The notes under the pieces are model-generated. The model had not been told where the DNA came from and searched no databases. It saw only the letters and a list, made by a program, of their open reading frames with translations. A DNA stretch of 19,547 nt from JALHTV01 sp049510055 (GTDB lineage Bacteria > Planctomycetota > Phycisphaerae > SM23-33): the NCBI GenBank assembly GCA_049510055.1, contig JBEKZI010000035.1:1-19547 (forward strand). Reading direction: 5' to 3'. Both the position numbers and the translations under genes were made by a program. Below are positions 1 through 6,984 of this stretch, one piece after another; position 1 is the stretch's first letter; every line of letters begins with the position of its first letter.

Positions 1-191
1 CCCAGCATCTCGGGGAAGCCGGTCCATTCCTGCACGTAGCGGACCTTCACGCCGGCGGCCTCGATGGCCTTGGCCGTGCCGCCGGAGGAGATGATCTCCA
101 CGCCCATCTTGGACAGGTTGCGGGCGAAGTTCTCGATGCCCTTCTTGTCAAATACGCTGATCAACGCTCGACGGACAGCGACAGCTTCCAT
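1..191 (-). CDS. purH: PurH N terminus (bifunctional AICAR transformylase / IMP cyclohydrolase), partial
   Basis: Only the first 63 codons are inside the window; the gene runs off the left edge. PurH carries out the last two steps of de novo purine synthesis, formylating AICAR and closing the ring to IMP in the cytoplasm. The visible part is the start of the IMP cyclohydrolase (MGS-like) domain. It opens with RRALISVFDKKGIENFAR, followed by EIISSGGTAKAI and then EWTGFPEML, the usual order in this family. The start at 191 was chosen because AAGGAA lies about five bases before it. An in-frame ATG at 206 is possible but has a poorer ribosome site. The gene lies about 95 bases after the PQQ lipoprotein gene on the same strand, with no clear promoter between, so cotranscription is possible. 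The transformylase domain cannot be checked here. Confidence 0.88.
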   Translation of the reverse strand, partial: MEAVAVRRALISVFDKKGIENFARNLSKMGVEIISSGGTAKAIEAAGVKVRYVQEWTGFPEML

Positions 192-285
192 GAGAGTTCC
201 TTCCATGATTGAGGGAGCCTTGGCGGGTTTTTTCCCATCCATTTTCGACGGGACCTCCGGCGGGGGGTCCCTTTATCCGTTTGAC

Positions 286-1572
286 TTAACGATTGGCTTT
301 GAAGTCCTCGCTTGTCAGCACGCCGGCGCCGCGCGGGCGGAGGCAGACGACCCTGCCGCTCCGCGAGGCGGCGAAGATGGCTGGGACGGTGACGTTGGAA
401 GCGTACACCTCGTAGCCGGTCATCGGTTGCGAGGCGACCTGGATGCCGGTGAGCTCCTCGATCACCCGCAGCGTATTGGCCTGGTCCAGCAGATAGACGT
501 GGCTGGTCTCGTTCCGTACGACGGCCAGCACTTTTTGGCCTTCCGGCAGGGCCCATCGCTGGGTGCCCTTGGCGGCGTCGATGGCGTAGAATTGGTCTTG
601 CGTGGCCCGCTGGAAGATGGTGGTCTCGCCCACCTGCGGGGCGTCCCGCAGCGGTCCCTGGCAGATGACCGGCGGCCAGAGGGGCTTGCCGGTCAGGCGG
701 TCGTAGGCGTAAAGGCGGTTATCTTCGCACGCCACGAAGCAGCCGCGGTCGTCGATGTACATGCTCGCGGTGACGGCGCCGGTCATGCGCTGGCTGTCGA
801 TCTGGGTATCGTTCCACAGGGGCTTGGTGCCGTTGGGTTCCATGCCGATGGCCTGGAGCAGGCCGCTCTGGTCCGCCAGGTACAGCACGCCCTTGTAGAA
901 GACCGGGGCCGTGCGAAAGGCACCCTTGCCGGAGGTCGTCCACACCTTCATCCCTCGGCGGAGATCGACGCCGTAACACCAGCCGCGCGGCGAACCCAAG
1001 TAATACATGCATCCGCCCGCCCCGTCGGGGGCTGCGGCTCCGCCCGTGCTGACGACGAAATTCAGCGGGATCTTCATGACCAGCTCGCCGGTGTCGCGAT
1101 TGACCACCAGGACGTGGCTGAAGGTGTTGAAGATTGTCGCGTTGAAGGGTTTGGCCTGTTGGATTCTTTCGGCGCTGGGCTTGTCCTTCTCGCGGTCCCC
1201 CAGCCAGGCCGGCAGGGCGACGCCGTCGACATGGTGGATGGGGGCGAACTCTCGCTGGTGCGGCCCGCCCGCGATCACCGTCCATTTCCAGACGCCTCGC
1301 GCGGCGTCGATGGCCAAAAGGCGGGCGTGGTCGGTCAGGCCATACAGCATTTGGTCCACCAGAACGAGCCGGGTGAGACTTTCGCCATCCTCCAGGGCGA
1401 CGTTAATTTGCCAATAGCATTGGAGGCCCGCGGGCGCCATTGTCGTCGGGAGGGGAGGAGGCGGCGCGGGGGAGGGGGCTTGCGTGGCGGGTCGGAAATT
1501 GTACTGAGGCTCACATCCCATCAGGGCGATCACGACGGCCCCGAGAACTACCCACAGGGTTGCACGACGCAT
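286..1572 (-). CDS. PQQ-like beta-propeller lipoprotein (BamB-like)
   Basis: A predicted lipoprotein of 428 residues. The first 20 residues form a lipoprotein signal peptide: MRR, then a hydrophobic stretch, then the lipobox LMGC with Cys20 as the lipidation site. A proline-rich linker (about residues 29-45) follows. The rest is a series of blades with PQQ-propeller repeats such as LLAIDAARGVWKW, YGVDLRRGMKVW, LYAYDRLTGKPLW and FYAIDAAKGTQRW. This fold is shared by BamB, an outer-membrane assembly factor, and by PQQ dehydrogenases. No dehydrogenase active site was recognised, so a scaffold or BamB-like role is more likely, but the exact function is unknown. The reading frame is open back to a TTG at 1584. 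I chose ATG 1572 because GGAG lies six bases upstream and it starts the signal peptide cleanly. It lies 63 bases after a small hypothetical gene. Confidence 0.8.
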   Translation of the reverse strand: MRRATLWVVLGAVVIALMGCEPQYNFRPATQAPSPAPPPPLPTTMAPAGLQCYWQINVALEDGESLTRLVLVDQMLYGLTDHARLLAIDAARGVWKWTVIAGGPHQREFAPIHHVDGVALPAWLGDREKDKPSAERIQQAKPFNATIFNTFSHVLVVNRDTGELVMKIPLNFVVSTGGAAAPDGAGGCMYYLGSPRGWCYGVDLRRGMKVWTTSGKGAFRTAPVFYKGVLYLADQSGLLQAIGMEPNGTKPLWNDTQIDSQRMTGAVTASMYIDDRGCFVACEDNRLYAYDRLTGKPLWPPVICQGPLRDAPQVGETTIFQRATQDQFYAIDAAKGTQRWALPEGQKVLAVVRNETSHVYLLDQANTLRVIEELTGIQVASQPMTGYEVYASNVTVPAIFAASRSGRVVCLRPRGAGVLTSEDFKANR

Positions 1573-1635
1573 GTCAGGCTCCAAAAAACCGCAGGTTTGT
1601 CCGTTGGCGGGCGACGTGGCCGCCGACCTTTATGG

Positions 1636-1929
1636 CTATGGCGTCGCCTTCACGTAATCGCCCAGGTCCACGCCCTGTTCCTGCTCGAACTGACGCAGGC
1701 GGGCGATGCGATTCAAGTCGTCGGTGATCCGATGGGCCAATTTGAAGATGTACGGCCGGCCCTCCAGGCGGGCTTGAAGATCGGCCACCATCTCGTCCCA
1801 ATGGCCTTCGTACAGCTCGCGCTTCAGCACCACCAGCATGCGCTCCTCGCCGGTCATGCCGTTCACGAACCGCCGCACCGCGTCTTCTGAACTGGCCAGG
1901 GCGGGACTCACCGTGGGCACCTCGCGCAT
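1636..1929 (-). CDS. Small hypothetical protein, 97 aa
   Basis: I do not recognise a family. The protein is short, soluble-looking and mostly helical, rich in Glu, Arg and Leu, with no signal peptide, membrane segment or Cys pair. Segments such as SSEDAVRRFVNGMTGEER and a C-terminal IARLRQFEQEQGVDLGDYV look like ordinary coding sequence rather than a frame shadow. Reasons to call it real are a promoter-like pair upstream (TTGCAA, 17 bases, TACAGT), no competing ORF of better quality, and placement 63 bases ahead of the PQQ lipoprotein gene on the same strand. The ribosome site before ATG 1929 is weak (GGGA). A regulatory or adaptor role is only a guess. Confidence 0.6.
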   Translation of the reverse strand: MREVPTVSPALASSEDAVRRFVNGMTGEERMLVVLKRELYEGHWDEMVADLQARLEGRPYIFKLAHRITDDLNRIARLRQFEQEQGVDLGDYVKATP

Positions 1930-1980
1930 GATCCCAAACCTGTCTGCCGGATCGAAAAACCGTCCGCCACGACGCGGCTT

Positions 1981-2009
1981 ACTGTAAGGCTGGACCGTGG
2001 GCTTTGCAA
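1981..2009 (-). promoter_or_regulatory. Sigma-70-like promoter for the 97-aa gene
   Basis: On the minus strand TTGCAA (2004-2009) lies 17 bases before TACAGT (1981-1986). The -10 is embedded in an 11-base palindrome, CTTACAGTAAG, which could also be a repressor site. The predicted transcript would start near 1974 and have a leader of about 45 bases. Hexamer matches are four of six each, so this is a moderate candidate. Confidence 0.4.
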
Positions 2010-2028
2010 CCCCCCGCTCGACAGGGGG
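2010..2028 (-). terminator. Possible weak terminator hairpin after the debranching enzyme
   Basis: About 20 bases after the debranching enzyme stop, a C-run (2010-2015) and a G-run (2024-2028) can form a five-base GC stem with an eight-base loop. There is no U-tract after it on the minus strand, so it would be a poor intrinsic terminator. It overlaps the edge of the next promoter candidate. Confidence 0.25.
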
Positions 2029-2046
2029 CCAGGCCGTGCCGCGGCC

Positions 2047-4071
2047 CTATGGGGCCTTCAGGGACCGGGCCGCCTGCTCGACGAGCACTTTGGCGCGCAG
2101 GACCTCGCCGACGGACCAGGCCTGGGCGATGCAGCCGTGAGGCTCGTGCGGAGGATCGCCGTCGAAGATTTCGCTGATGCTTCCCAGCCCGGCCTCAGCC
2201 AGATGCGGCCCGAAGGCTTGCAGGCAGCGGCGGGCCTCCGCCACGGCCTTGGCCTTGTCGTCGGCGACCTTCAAGACCGCCTCGACGTACGGGCCGGCCA
2301 GCCAAGCCCATACCGTCCCCTGGTGATACGCCCGATCGCGTGACTCCCACGAGCCGCCGTAACGCCGGCGGTAGCGGCTGTCCAGGGGGCTTAGACTCCG
2401 CAGACCCAGCGGCGTGAGCAACTGCTCGCGGACCTTCTGGACCACCTTGACCTGCTGAGCCGGCGGCAGGGGGCTGTGCGGCAGCGAGACGGCGAAGATC
2501 TGGTTCGGCCGAATGGCCGCGTCGGGCCCGCTGTCGGAGATGCAGTCGTACAGGCAATTCTGCGAGGGATTCCAGAATGCCTTGGCGAAGGCCGGGGCGA
2601 TCAGGTCCGCCTGGTGCGCGTACTGCTCCGCCATCGTCCGATCAACGCTTTGGCCCCGCAGGCCCAGAATGCGGTGGGCGCAGTACCACAGGGCGTTGAC
2701 CTCGACGGCCTTGCCCTGCCGCGGCGTGATGGCCTCTTCGCCCAGCTTCACGTCCATCCAGGTCAGTTGGGTGGTGGGGGAGCCGCCCTTCAGCAGGCCG
2801 TCGGCGTCGGCGTGGATGTCGAACTTCGTGCCGTTGTGGTAGGCCGCCAGAATCGCATGGGCCGCGGGCATCAGCACGTCGCGCCAGAAGGCCTGGTCGC
2901 CGGTGGCTTCCAGGTATCGCTCGGCGGCGACGATGAACCACAGCGAGGCGTCGATGCTGTTGTAATGGGCCGCGTTGGAGTAGTCGTCAAAGCGGTTGGG
3001 AATCAGGCCGCCACTGAGATGCCCGACAAAGGTGCGGAAGACCTCGCGGGCCTGGTCGAATCGGCCGGTGGCCAGCAGCAAGCCAGGCAGGGCGACGAAG
3101 GCATCCCTTCCCCAGTCGGCGAACCAATGGTAACCAGCCAGGACGGTCGCTTGCGGCGCCGCGGCGGGGAAGTCGCGTTGTACGATAAAGGCGTCGGTGG
3201 CCACGGCCAGGCGGCGGGTGGTTTCGTCGGCCTGCGGACCGACCGCCCCGGCCAGTTCCGCCAGGCGACGGCGGCGGGCCGCAACGGCGGCGTCGAAGTC
3301 CACGGCCACGAACTCATCCAGGCTGGCGGTCAGTTGCAGGACCTGGCCGTCGGCCAGCGTGCAGGCGAAAAAGCCGGGCGTGTACAGGTCCTCGTAGCCT
3401 TCCTGCCCTCGCGCTACGTCCTGGCGGTACAGGAAGCGGTACCACCACTGGGGCTTGGCTTCGAATTTTTCGCCCTCCACGCGAAGGCAAAGGGTATGGG
3501 GCGGTCCTTGGCGGTCGAGGACCACGATGCCCTCGTCGCGGTTCTCGAACGTCATCTGGTGGGACTGGTGCACTTTGCGGAGGCTGTGATAATCCCGCAG
3601 GGCCGCGAACGGCCACAGCAGCAGCGTCGTGGCGCTGCCTCGCACTGTGTAGCGCACGGCGACGGCGTTGGCCGCCTCGGCCAGGATCAGTTCCTTGACG
3701 ATTTCCACGCCGTCGACGCGATAGACCCATCGCGGCATGACGTCGTGGACGAATTCCACCAGGTGCTCCATGCCGCGCGGCGAGAAGGCGTCGGAAAATT
3801 CATTGGTGGCCAAGTCGTGGTTGCCCGAGCCGATCCGCACCTGCTCCATCACCGTCGCCAGGGCCGCAATGCGTTGCACCGGCGGGGCGGCGGAGGCGAT
3901 CAGCAAGCCGTGGTAACGGCGAGTGTTGCAACCCAGGGCCGAGGAGGAGGCGTAGGCGCCGATCTTGTTGGGCAGCAGCCACTCCTTGGAGAGCATGTCC
4001 TCCAGCTTCTGCTTGGAGTACGGAAACCGCATCGGCCGCGGGAGGGGATCCGACGGTGATTTCTTGGCCAT
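2047..4071 (-). CDS. Glycogen debranching enzyme (amylo-alpha-1,6-glucosidase, GH133-type)
   Basis: Predicted cytosolic enzyme of 674 residues that removes alpha-1,6 branches from glycogen-like glucan. The N-terminal domain has the family hallmark LLPNKIGAYASSSALGCNTRRYHGLL. The C-terminal (alpha/alpha)6 catalytic domain shows WFADWGRDAFVALPGLLL, then EVNALWYCAH, RPNQIFAVSLP, YHQGTVWAWLAGPYVEA and ISEIFDGDPPHEPHGCIAQA, all in the expected order. The length fits the archaeal/bacterial type of amylo-alpha-1,6-glucosidase. The frame is open to a TTG at 4167, but that N-terminal extension looks non-coding. I prefer ATG 4071 (MAKKSP). ATG 4080, three codons earlier, overlaps the -10 element TATAAT, so a transcript from that promoter would not contain it. 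The gene follows the GH57 gene by 99 bases and probably forms one functional set with it. Confidence 0.88.
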   Translation of the reverse strand: MAKKSPSDPLPRPMRFPYSKQKLEDMLSKEWLLPNKIGAYASSSALGCNTRRYHGLLIASAAPPVQRIAALATVMEQVRIGSGNHDLATNEFSDAFSPRGMEHLVEFVHDVMPRWVYRVDGVEIVKELILAEAANAVAVRYTVRGSATTLLLWPFAALRDYHSLRKVHQSHQMTFENRDEGIVVLDRQGPPHTLCLRVEGEKFEAKPQWWYRFLYRQDVARGQEGYEDLYTPGFFACTLADGQVLQLTASLDEFVAVDFDAAVAARRRRLAELAGAVGPQADETTRRLAVATDAFIVQRDFPAAAPQATVLAGYHWFADWGRDAFVALPGLLLATGRFDQAREVFRTFVGHLSGGLIPNRFDDYSNAAHYNSIDASLWFIVAAERYLEATGDQAFWRDVLMPAAHAILAAYHNGTKFDIHADADGLLKGGSPTTQLTWMDVKLGEEAITPRQGKAVEVNALWYCAHRILGLRGQSVDRTMAEQYAHQADLIAPAFAKAFWNPSQNCLYDCISDSGPDAAIRPNQIFAVSLPHSPLPPAQQVKVVQKVREQLLTPLGLRSLSPLDSRYRRRYGGSWESRDRAYHQGTVWAWLAGPYVEAVLKVADDKAKAVAEARRCLQAFGPHLAEAGLGSISEIFDGDPPHEPHGCIAQAWSVGEVLRAKVLVEQAARSLKAP

Positions 4072-4078
4072 GCGGCTC

Positions 4079-4107
4079 ATTATAGAGCCGCTGCCAAGCC
4101 GTGGCGA
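4079..4107 (-). promoter_or_regulatory. Promoter with consensus -10 seven bases before the debranching enzyme start
   Basis: On the minus strand TCGCCA (4102-4107) is followed after 17 bases by a perfect TATAAT (4079-4084). Seven bases later comes ATG 4071. Transcription from this site would begin at or within a base or two of the start codon, so the mRNA would be leaderless. No convincing Shine-Dalgarno sequence precedes ATG 4071 or 4080, which agrees with this reading. Confidence 0.5.
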
Positions 4108-4170
4108 GTCCGCAAGACCTGACGGAGAAAAATGGGGAGAAGACGGGAAACGTGCCGCGATCGGCAAGGC

Positions 4171-5358
4171 TTAGGCGTGGACTTTGGCGGCGATGCGGTT
4201 GCGGACGTTGTCCAGGATGTTCATGTAGTTGATGTAGGCATCGTAGGGCGACTCGTAGGGGTTGAAATACTTGTGCACGTCGCCGTCGGCGAACCACTTG
4301 GTGCACATGTAGTAGAAATGGTCGGAGGTCTGGAGCTTGCGCCAGTCGTGCGCCAGCGCGGCGTCCTCGGTGGACAGCACGCGGTCGGCCAGGGCGTACA
4401 CGTCGTGCAGGGCGTTGGCCTGCATGCTGTTGCCCAGCCAGGCGGAGATGTCGCGTTCGGTGTCGGCCCAGGAGATCATGTGTGGCACGTCCACCTCGCC
4501 GACGGAGGGGTAGCGATGGATGGCCTGGGAAACGGTGAGGAAGTCGTTCTTGCCGCCGGTGAGGATTTTTTCCGGCAGGACGCGGAGGAACTCGAAGATG
4601 CCCGTGTCGGCCCACTGATGTTCCCCGAACGTCTCGTAGTCCATGAACAGGTTGCAGACGTAGCCGTTGCCGTTGATCTGATCGACCCAGTTGGCGAACT
4701 TCTCCGCCGTCAGCGGCCACTCCGACCAGCCGCGGTTGCTGAAGCGGAAGGCGATGTCGTCGCTGAGGCGGTAATTTTTCATCAGCATCCGCAGGTGGCC
4801 GCAGTTGGGCGGGTTGTAGATGAAGTTGGGGCTGCGGTAGCCCAGGATGTGGTCGGCGCCCTCGGTGAGGATGGCGTCGAAGCCCATGTCCTCGACCACC
4901 TTGGCCACGTCGTTGTTGTAGGTCAGCTCGGTGTTGCGGAAGATGCGCGGCTCCTGGCCGAACAGATCTTTCATCAGCCGGCGGTGCATGTGGGTCTGGG
5001 CGATGAACTCGTCGCGGTTATACAGGAAGGCCAGGCTGTGGTAGTAGGTTTCGGCGATGAACTCCACGCAGCCGGTGGCAGCCAGGTCGTGGAAGCTCTT
5101 GAGAACCTCCGGGGCCCATCGGCGGAATTGCTCCAGGACCGTGCCGGTCAGGGAGTAGCTCACGCGGAAACGTCCCTCGTGCCGGCGGATCATGTCCAGA
5201 ATGGTGCGGTTGGCCGGCAGGTAGCACTTGCCGGCGACCTTGCGGAGGACGGTCTCGTTGCGCCAATCGTCGAAGTAGTTGATGTCGCTGTCGAAAATGC
5301 TGTAGCGACGGAGCCGGAACGGCTGATGGACCTGAAAATAAAAAACGACCGATGCCAT
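4171..5358 (-). CDS. GH57 family alpha-amylase-type glycoside hydrolase
   Basis: A 395-residue cytosolic enzyme of glycoside hydrolase family 57, acting on alpha-1,4 glucans. The family signatures are visible in order: VHQPF at residues 10-14, AETYYHS at 102-108, FRNTELTYNN at 140-149 with Glu144 as the expected nucleophile, and FMDYETFGEHQ at 238-248 with Asp240 as the expected acid/base. There is no signal peptide, so the substrate is probably internal glycogen or maltodextrin. GH57 also contains 4-alpha-glucanotransferases and branching enzymes. The MDYETFGEH form and the length suit the short amylase-like clade, but I cannot exclude transferase activity. The gene sits between a glycogen-synthase-like transferase and a debranching enzyme. 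The start ATG 5358 gives MASVVFYFQVHQP, as usual for the family, and has no clear ribosome site. Confidence 0.88.
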   Translation of the reverse strand: MASVVFYFQVHQPFRLRRYSIFDSDINYFDDWRNETVLRKVAGKCYLPANRTILDMIRRHEGRFRVSYSLTGTVLEQFRRWAPEVLKSFHDLAATGCVEFIAETYYHSLAFLYNRDEFIAQTHMHRRLMKDLFGQEPRIFRNTELTYNNDVAKVVEDMGFDAILTEGADHILGYRSPNFIYNPPNCGHLRMLMKNYRLSDDIAFRFSNRGWSEWPLTAEKFANWVDQINGNGYVCNLFMDYETFGEHQWADTGIFEFLRVLPEKILTGGKNDFLTVSQAIHRYPSVGEVDVPHMISWADTERDISAWLGNSMQANALHDVYALADRVLSTEDAALAHDWRKLQTSDHFYYMCTKWFADGDVHKYFNPYESPYDAYINYMNILDNVRNRIAAKVHA

Positions 5359-5366
5359 AGACGTCT

Positions 5367-5398
5367 ATTATGAAGCGTACGGAGCCCCCGGCGGTCAA
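5367..5398 (-). promoter_or_regulatory. Possible promoter just before the GH57 start
   Basis: On the minus strand TTGACC (5393-5398) and CATAAT (5367-5372) each match the sigma-70 hexamers at five of six positions. The 20-base spacing is longer than optimal. CATAAT ends eight bases before ATG 5358, so any transcript would be leaderless. A terminator upstream of this site (5420-5442) makes a separate promoter for GH57 reasonable. Confidence 0.35.
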
Positions 5399-5419
5399 GC
5401 CAAATCTCGCCAAAGGGGG

Positions 5420-5442
5420 AAAAACCGCCGGGCTCGGCCCGG
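5420..5442 (-). terminator. Intrinsic terminator after the GT4 gene
   Basis: Immediately after the stop codon of the transferase gene the minus strand reads CCGGGC, a CGA loop, GCCCGG, then CGG and TTTTT. The stem is six GC pairs with a five-T tail. It would separate the transferase transcript at least partly from the GH57 gene. Confidence 0.55.
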
Positions 5443-5443
5443 G

Positions 5444-6787
5444 CTAGCCGGGTCTGGCGGACAGGCGGTTGTAAATGCCCAGGAGCCTGTTGGCGCTGTC
5501 TCTCCAGGACAACTTCCGCAATTCAATGTGCCCGTGCTGGCGGAGGGTGCGGTGCAGCGGCGGGTAGCGCAGCACGGCCAGGATTTTGTTGGCCATTTCG
5601 TCGATGTCCCAGAAGTCGACCTTCAGCACGTGGGTGAGCACCTCCGAAACGCCCGACTGCTTAGAGATGATCACCGGCACGTTGTGCGACAGCGCCTCCA
5701 GCGGAGCGATGCCGAAAGGCTCCGAGACGCTGGGCATCACGTACAGGTCCGCCATCTGGAAGACGCGGTTGACGTCCTCCCCGCGGAGGAAGCCGGTGAA
5801 GGTGACGTACTGGCCGATCCGCAGGTCGGCGACTTCCTGGATGCATCGCGTGATCATGTCGCCGCTGCCGGCCATCACAAACCGGACGTTGGTGAACTTT
5901 TCCAGCACCTTCTTGGCCGCCCGCAGGAAGTACTCCGGCCCTTTCTGCATGGTCACGCGGCCGAGAAACAGGACGATCTTCTCGTCCTGGCGGATGGGCT
6001 TCAGTTCCTCCCCGCTCTGATCGCTGGGCCACTCGACGGCGTTGTACACGACTTCCAGCTTCTCTTCCGGCACGCCGTAGCGCGCCGCGACGATGGAGCG
6101 GGTGAGGTGGCTGACACAGACCACACAGTCGGCCCCCTGGATGCCCGCCCGTTCGATGTCGTACACCTGCTGATTGATTTTCTCGCCGGAACGGTCGAAT
6201 TCGGTGCTGTGGACGTGGACGACCAGCGGCTTGCCCGAGACGGCCGCGACGGCCAGTCCCGCCGGATAGGTCATCCAGTCGTGGGCGTGGATGACGTCGA
6301 ATCGCTCGTGGCGGGCCAGTCCCAGGGCCAAGCGGGCATAGCGGAAGACCTGGCCCATCAAGTCGCCGCCGTAATGCACGCCGGCGCCCGCCGTGAACTG
6401 ACGGGAGAAACTGGCCAATTCGGTCTGCAAAATCCGGATGAACTCCGGCGTGGTGGCCTTGCTCAACGAGGCCTGCATCTGGGCGGTCAATTCTTGCAGG
6501 AGCTTGCTGTCGGCGGGAGGGGAGGCATACGCCTGAAGCTTGGCATCCACCTGATGAAGCGTCACGTTGCGGAAGAGCGTTTCGCCCTCTCGCCCCGCGA
6601 CGGCCTGGAGATGGGCCGCCGTTCGGATCGTCACGTGGCTGGGAGCAGCCAGGGGGACCGCGGTGGGGAGCACGAACACGACCTCCACGCCGATCTCGTC
6701 CAGCCCCTTGGTCATGCCGTAGCAGGCCGTGCCTAGTCCGCCGCTGATGTGGGGCGGAAACTCCCAACCTAACATAAAGATTTTCAT
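5444..6787 (-). CDS. GT4-type glycosyltransferase, glycogen synthase-like
   Basis: A 447-residue cytosolic GT-B glycosyltransferase. The N-terminal domain begins MKIFMLGWEFPPHISGGLGT, the GGLGT glycine loop typical of glycogen/starch synthase relatives, and has HAHDW at 167-171. The C-terminal domain has the GR-x3-QKG nucleotide-sugar motif at 276-283 and the E-x7-E motif SEPFGIAPLE with Glu356 and Glu364. Together with the GH57 and debranching enzymes next to it, the likely job is elongation of an alpha-1,4 glucan from ADP- or UDP-glucose. The donor cannot be read from sequence. Bacterial GlgA proteins usually start MKILxV and belong to GT5; this one looks closer to the GT4 branch. ATG 6787 gives the family start. 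In-frame ATGs at 6796 and 6805 are alternatives, and the latter lies at the edge of a 16-base palindrome. No glgC, glgB or glgP is present in the window. Confidence 0.82.
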   Translation of the reverse strand: MKIFMLGWEFPPHISGGLGTACYGMTKGLDEIGVEVVFVLPTAVPLAAPSHVTIRTAAHLQAVAGREGETLFRNVTLHQVDAKLQAYASPPADSKLLQELTAQMQASLSKATTPEFIRILQTELASFSRQFTAGAGVHYGGDLMGQVFRYARLALGLARHERFDVIHAHDWMTYPAGLAVAAVSGKPLVVHVHSTEFDRSGEKINQQVYDIERAGIQGADCVVCVSHLTRSIVAARYGVPEEKLEVVYNAVEWPSDQSGEELKPIRQDEKIVLFLGRVTMQKGPEYFLRAAKKVLEKFTNVRFVMAGSGDMITRCIQEVADLRIGQYVTFTGFLRGEDVNRVFQMADLYVMPSVSEPFGIAPLEALSHNVPVIISKQSGVSEVLTHVLKVDFWDIDEMANKILAVLRYPPLHRTLRQHGHIELRKLSWRDSANRLLGIYNRLSARPG

Positions 6788-6804
6788 AAGTTCCATCTCA
6801 ACCA

Positions 6805-6820
6805 TGCCTGCCGGCAGGCA
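6805..6820. repeat. Perfect 16-base palindrome upstream of the GT4 gene
   Basis: TGCCTGCCGGCAGGCA reads the same on both strands and lies 18 bases before the chosen start of the glycosyltransferase, inside its predicted leader. It could be an operator, an RNA hairpin affecting translation, or a copy of a dispersed GC-rich palindrome. One copy was seen in this window. Confidence 0.6.
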
Positions 6821-6920
6821 GGTGCCGTGAAGCCGCGAAAACAATACCGCCGAGAACGAAACACCGCTACGGACGAGCAAAACGAGCCCCCCTCCACGGT
6901 TAGGCCAGCAAAGCTTTCTA

Positions 6921-6949
6921 ATTATCCTCTGCTCGCCCGCCGAATACAA
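6921..6949 (-). promoter_or_regulatory. Promoter candidate for the GT4 gene
   Basis: On the minus strand TTGTAT (6944-6949) is 17 bases before GATAAT (6921-6926). The -10 matches five of six positions, the -35 only three. The leader to ATG 6787 would be about 125 bases and would contain the 16-base palindrome. The whole gap 6788-6984 holds no gene that I can support. Confidence 0.4.
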
Positions 6950-6984
6950 GCGCCAGCTAGCCCCTCCAAGGCCACCAAAGAAGT

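Noticed and set aside
250..271. GGGACC / GGTCCC inverted repeat between the PQQ gene and purH
   Set aside because: On the minus strand, where transcription runs, it has no T-tract after the stem and has a ten-base loop. It is not a convincing terminator, and I see no purine riboswitch features around it.
2476..4059. A 527-codon open frame on the plus strand within the debranching enzyme gene
   Set aside because: It is a frame shadow of the high-GC gene on the other strand, with no recognisable domain. The same applies to the 608-codon frame at 64-1890 and the 579-codon frame at 10422-12161.
4072..4167. N-terminal extension of the debranching enzyme starting at TTG 4167
   Set aside because: The extra residues lack family similarity, TTG has no ribosome site, and the promoter TATAAT lies within this segment.
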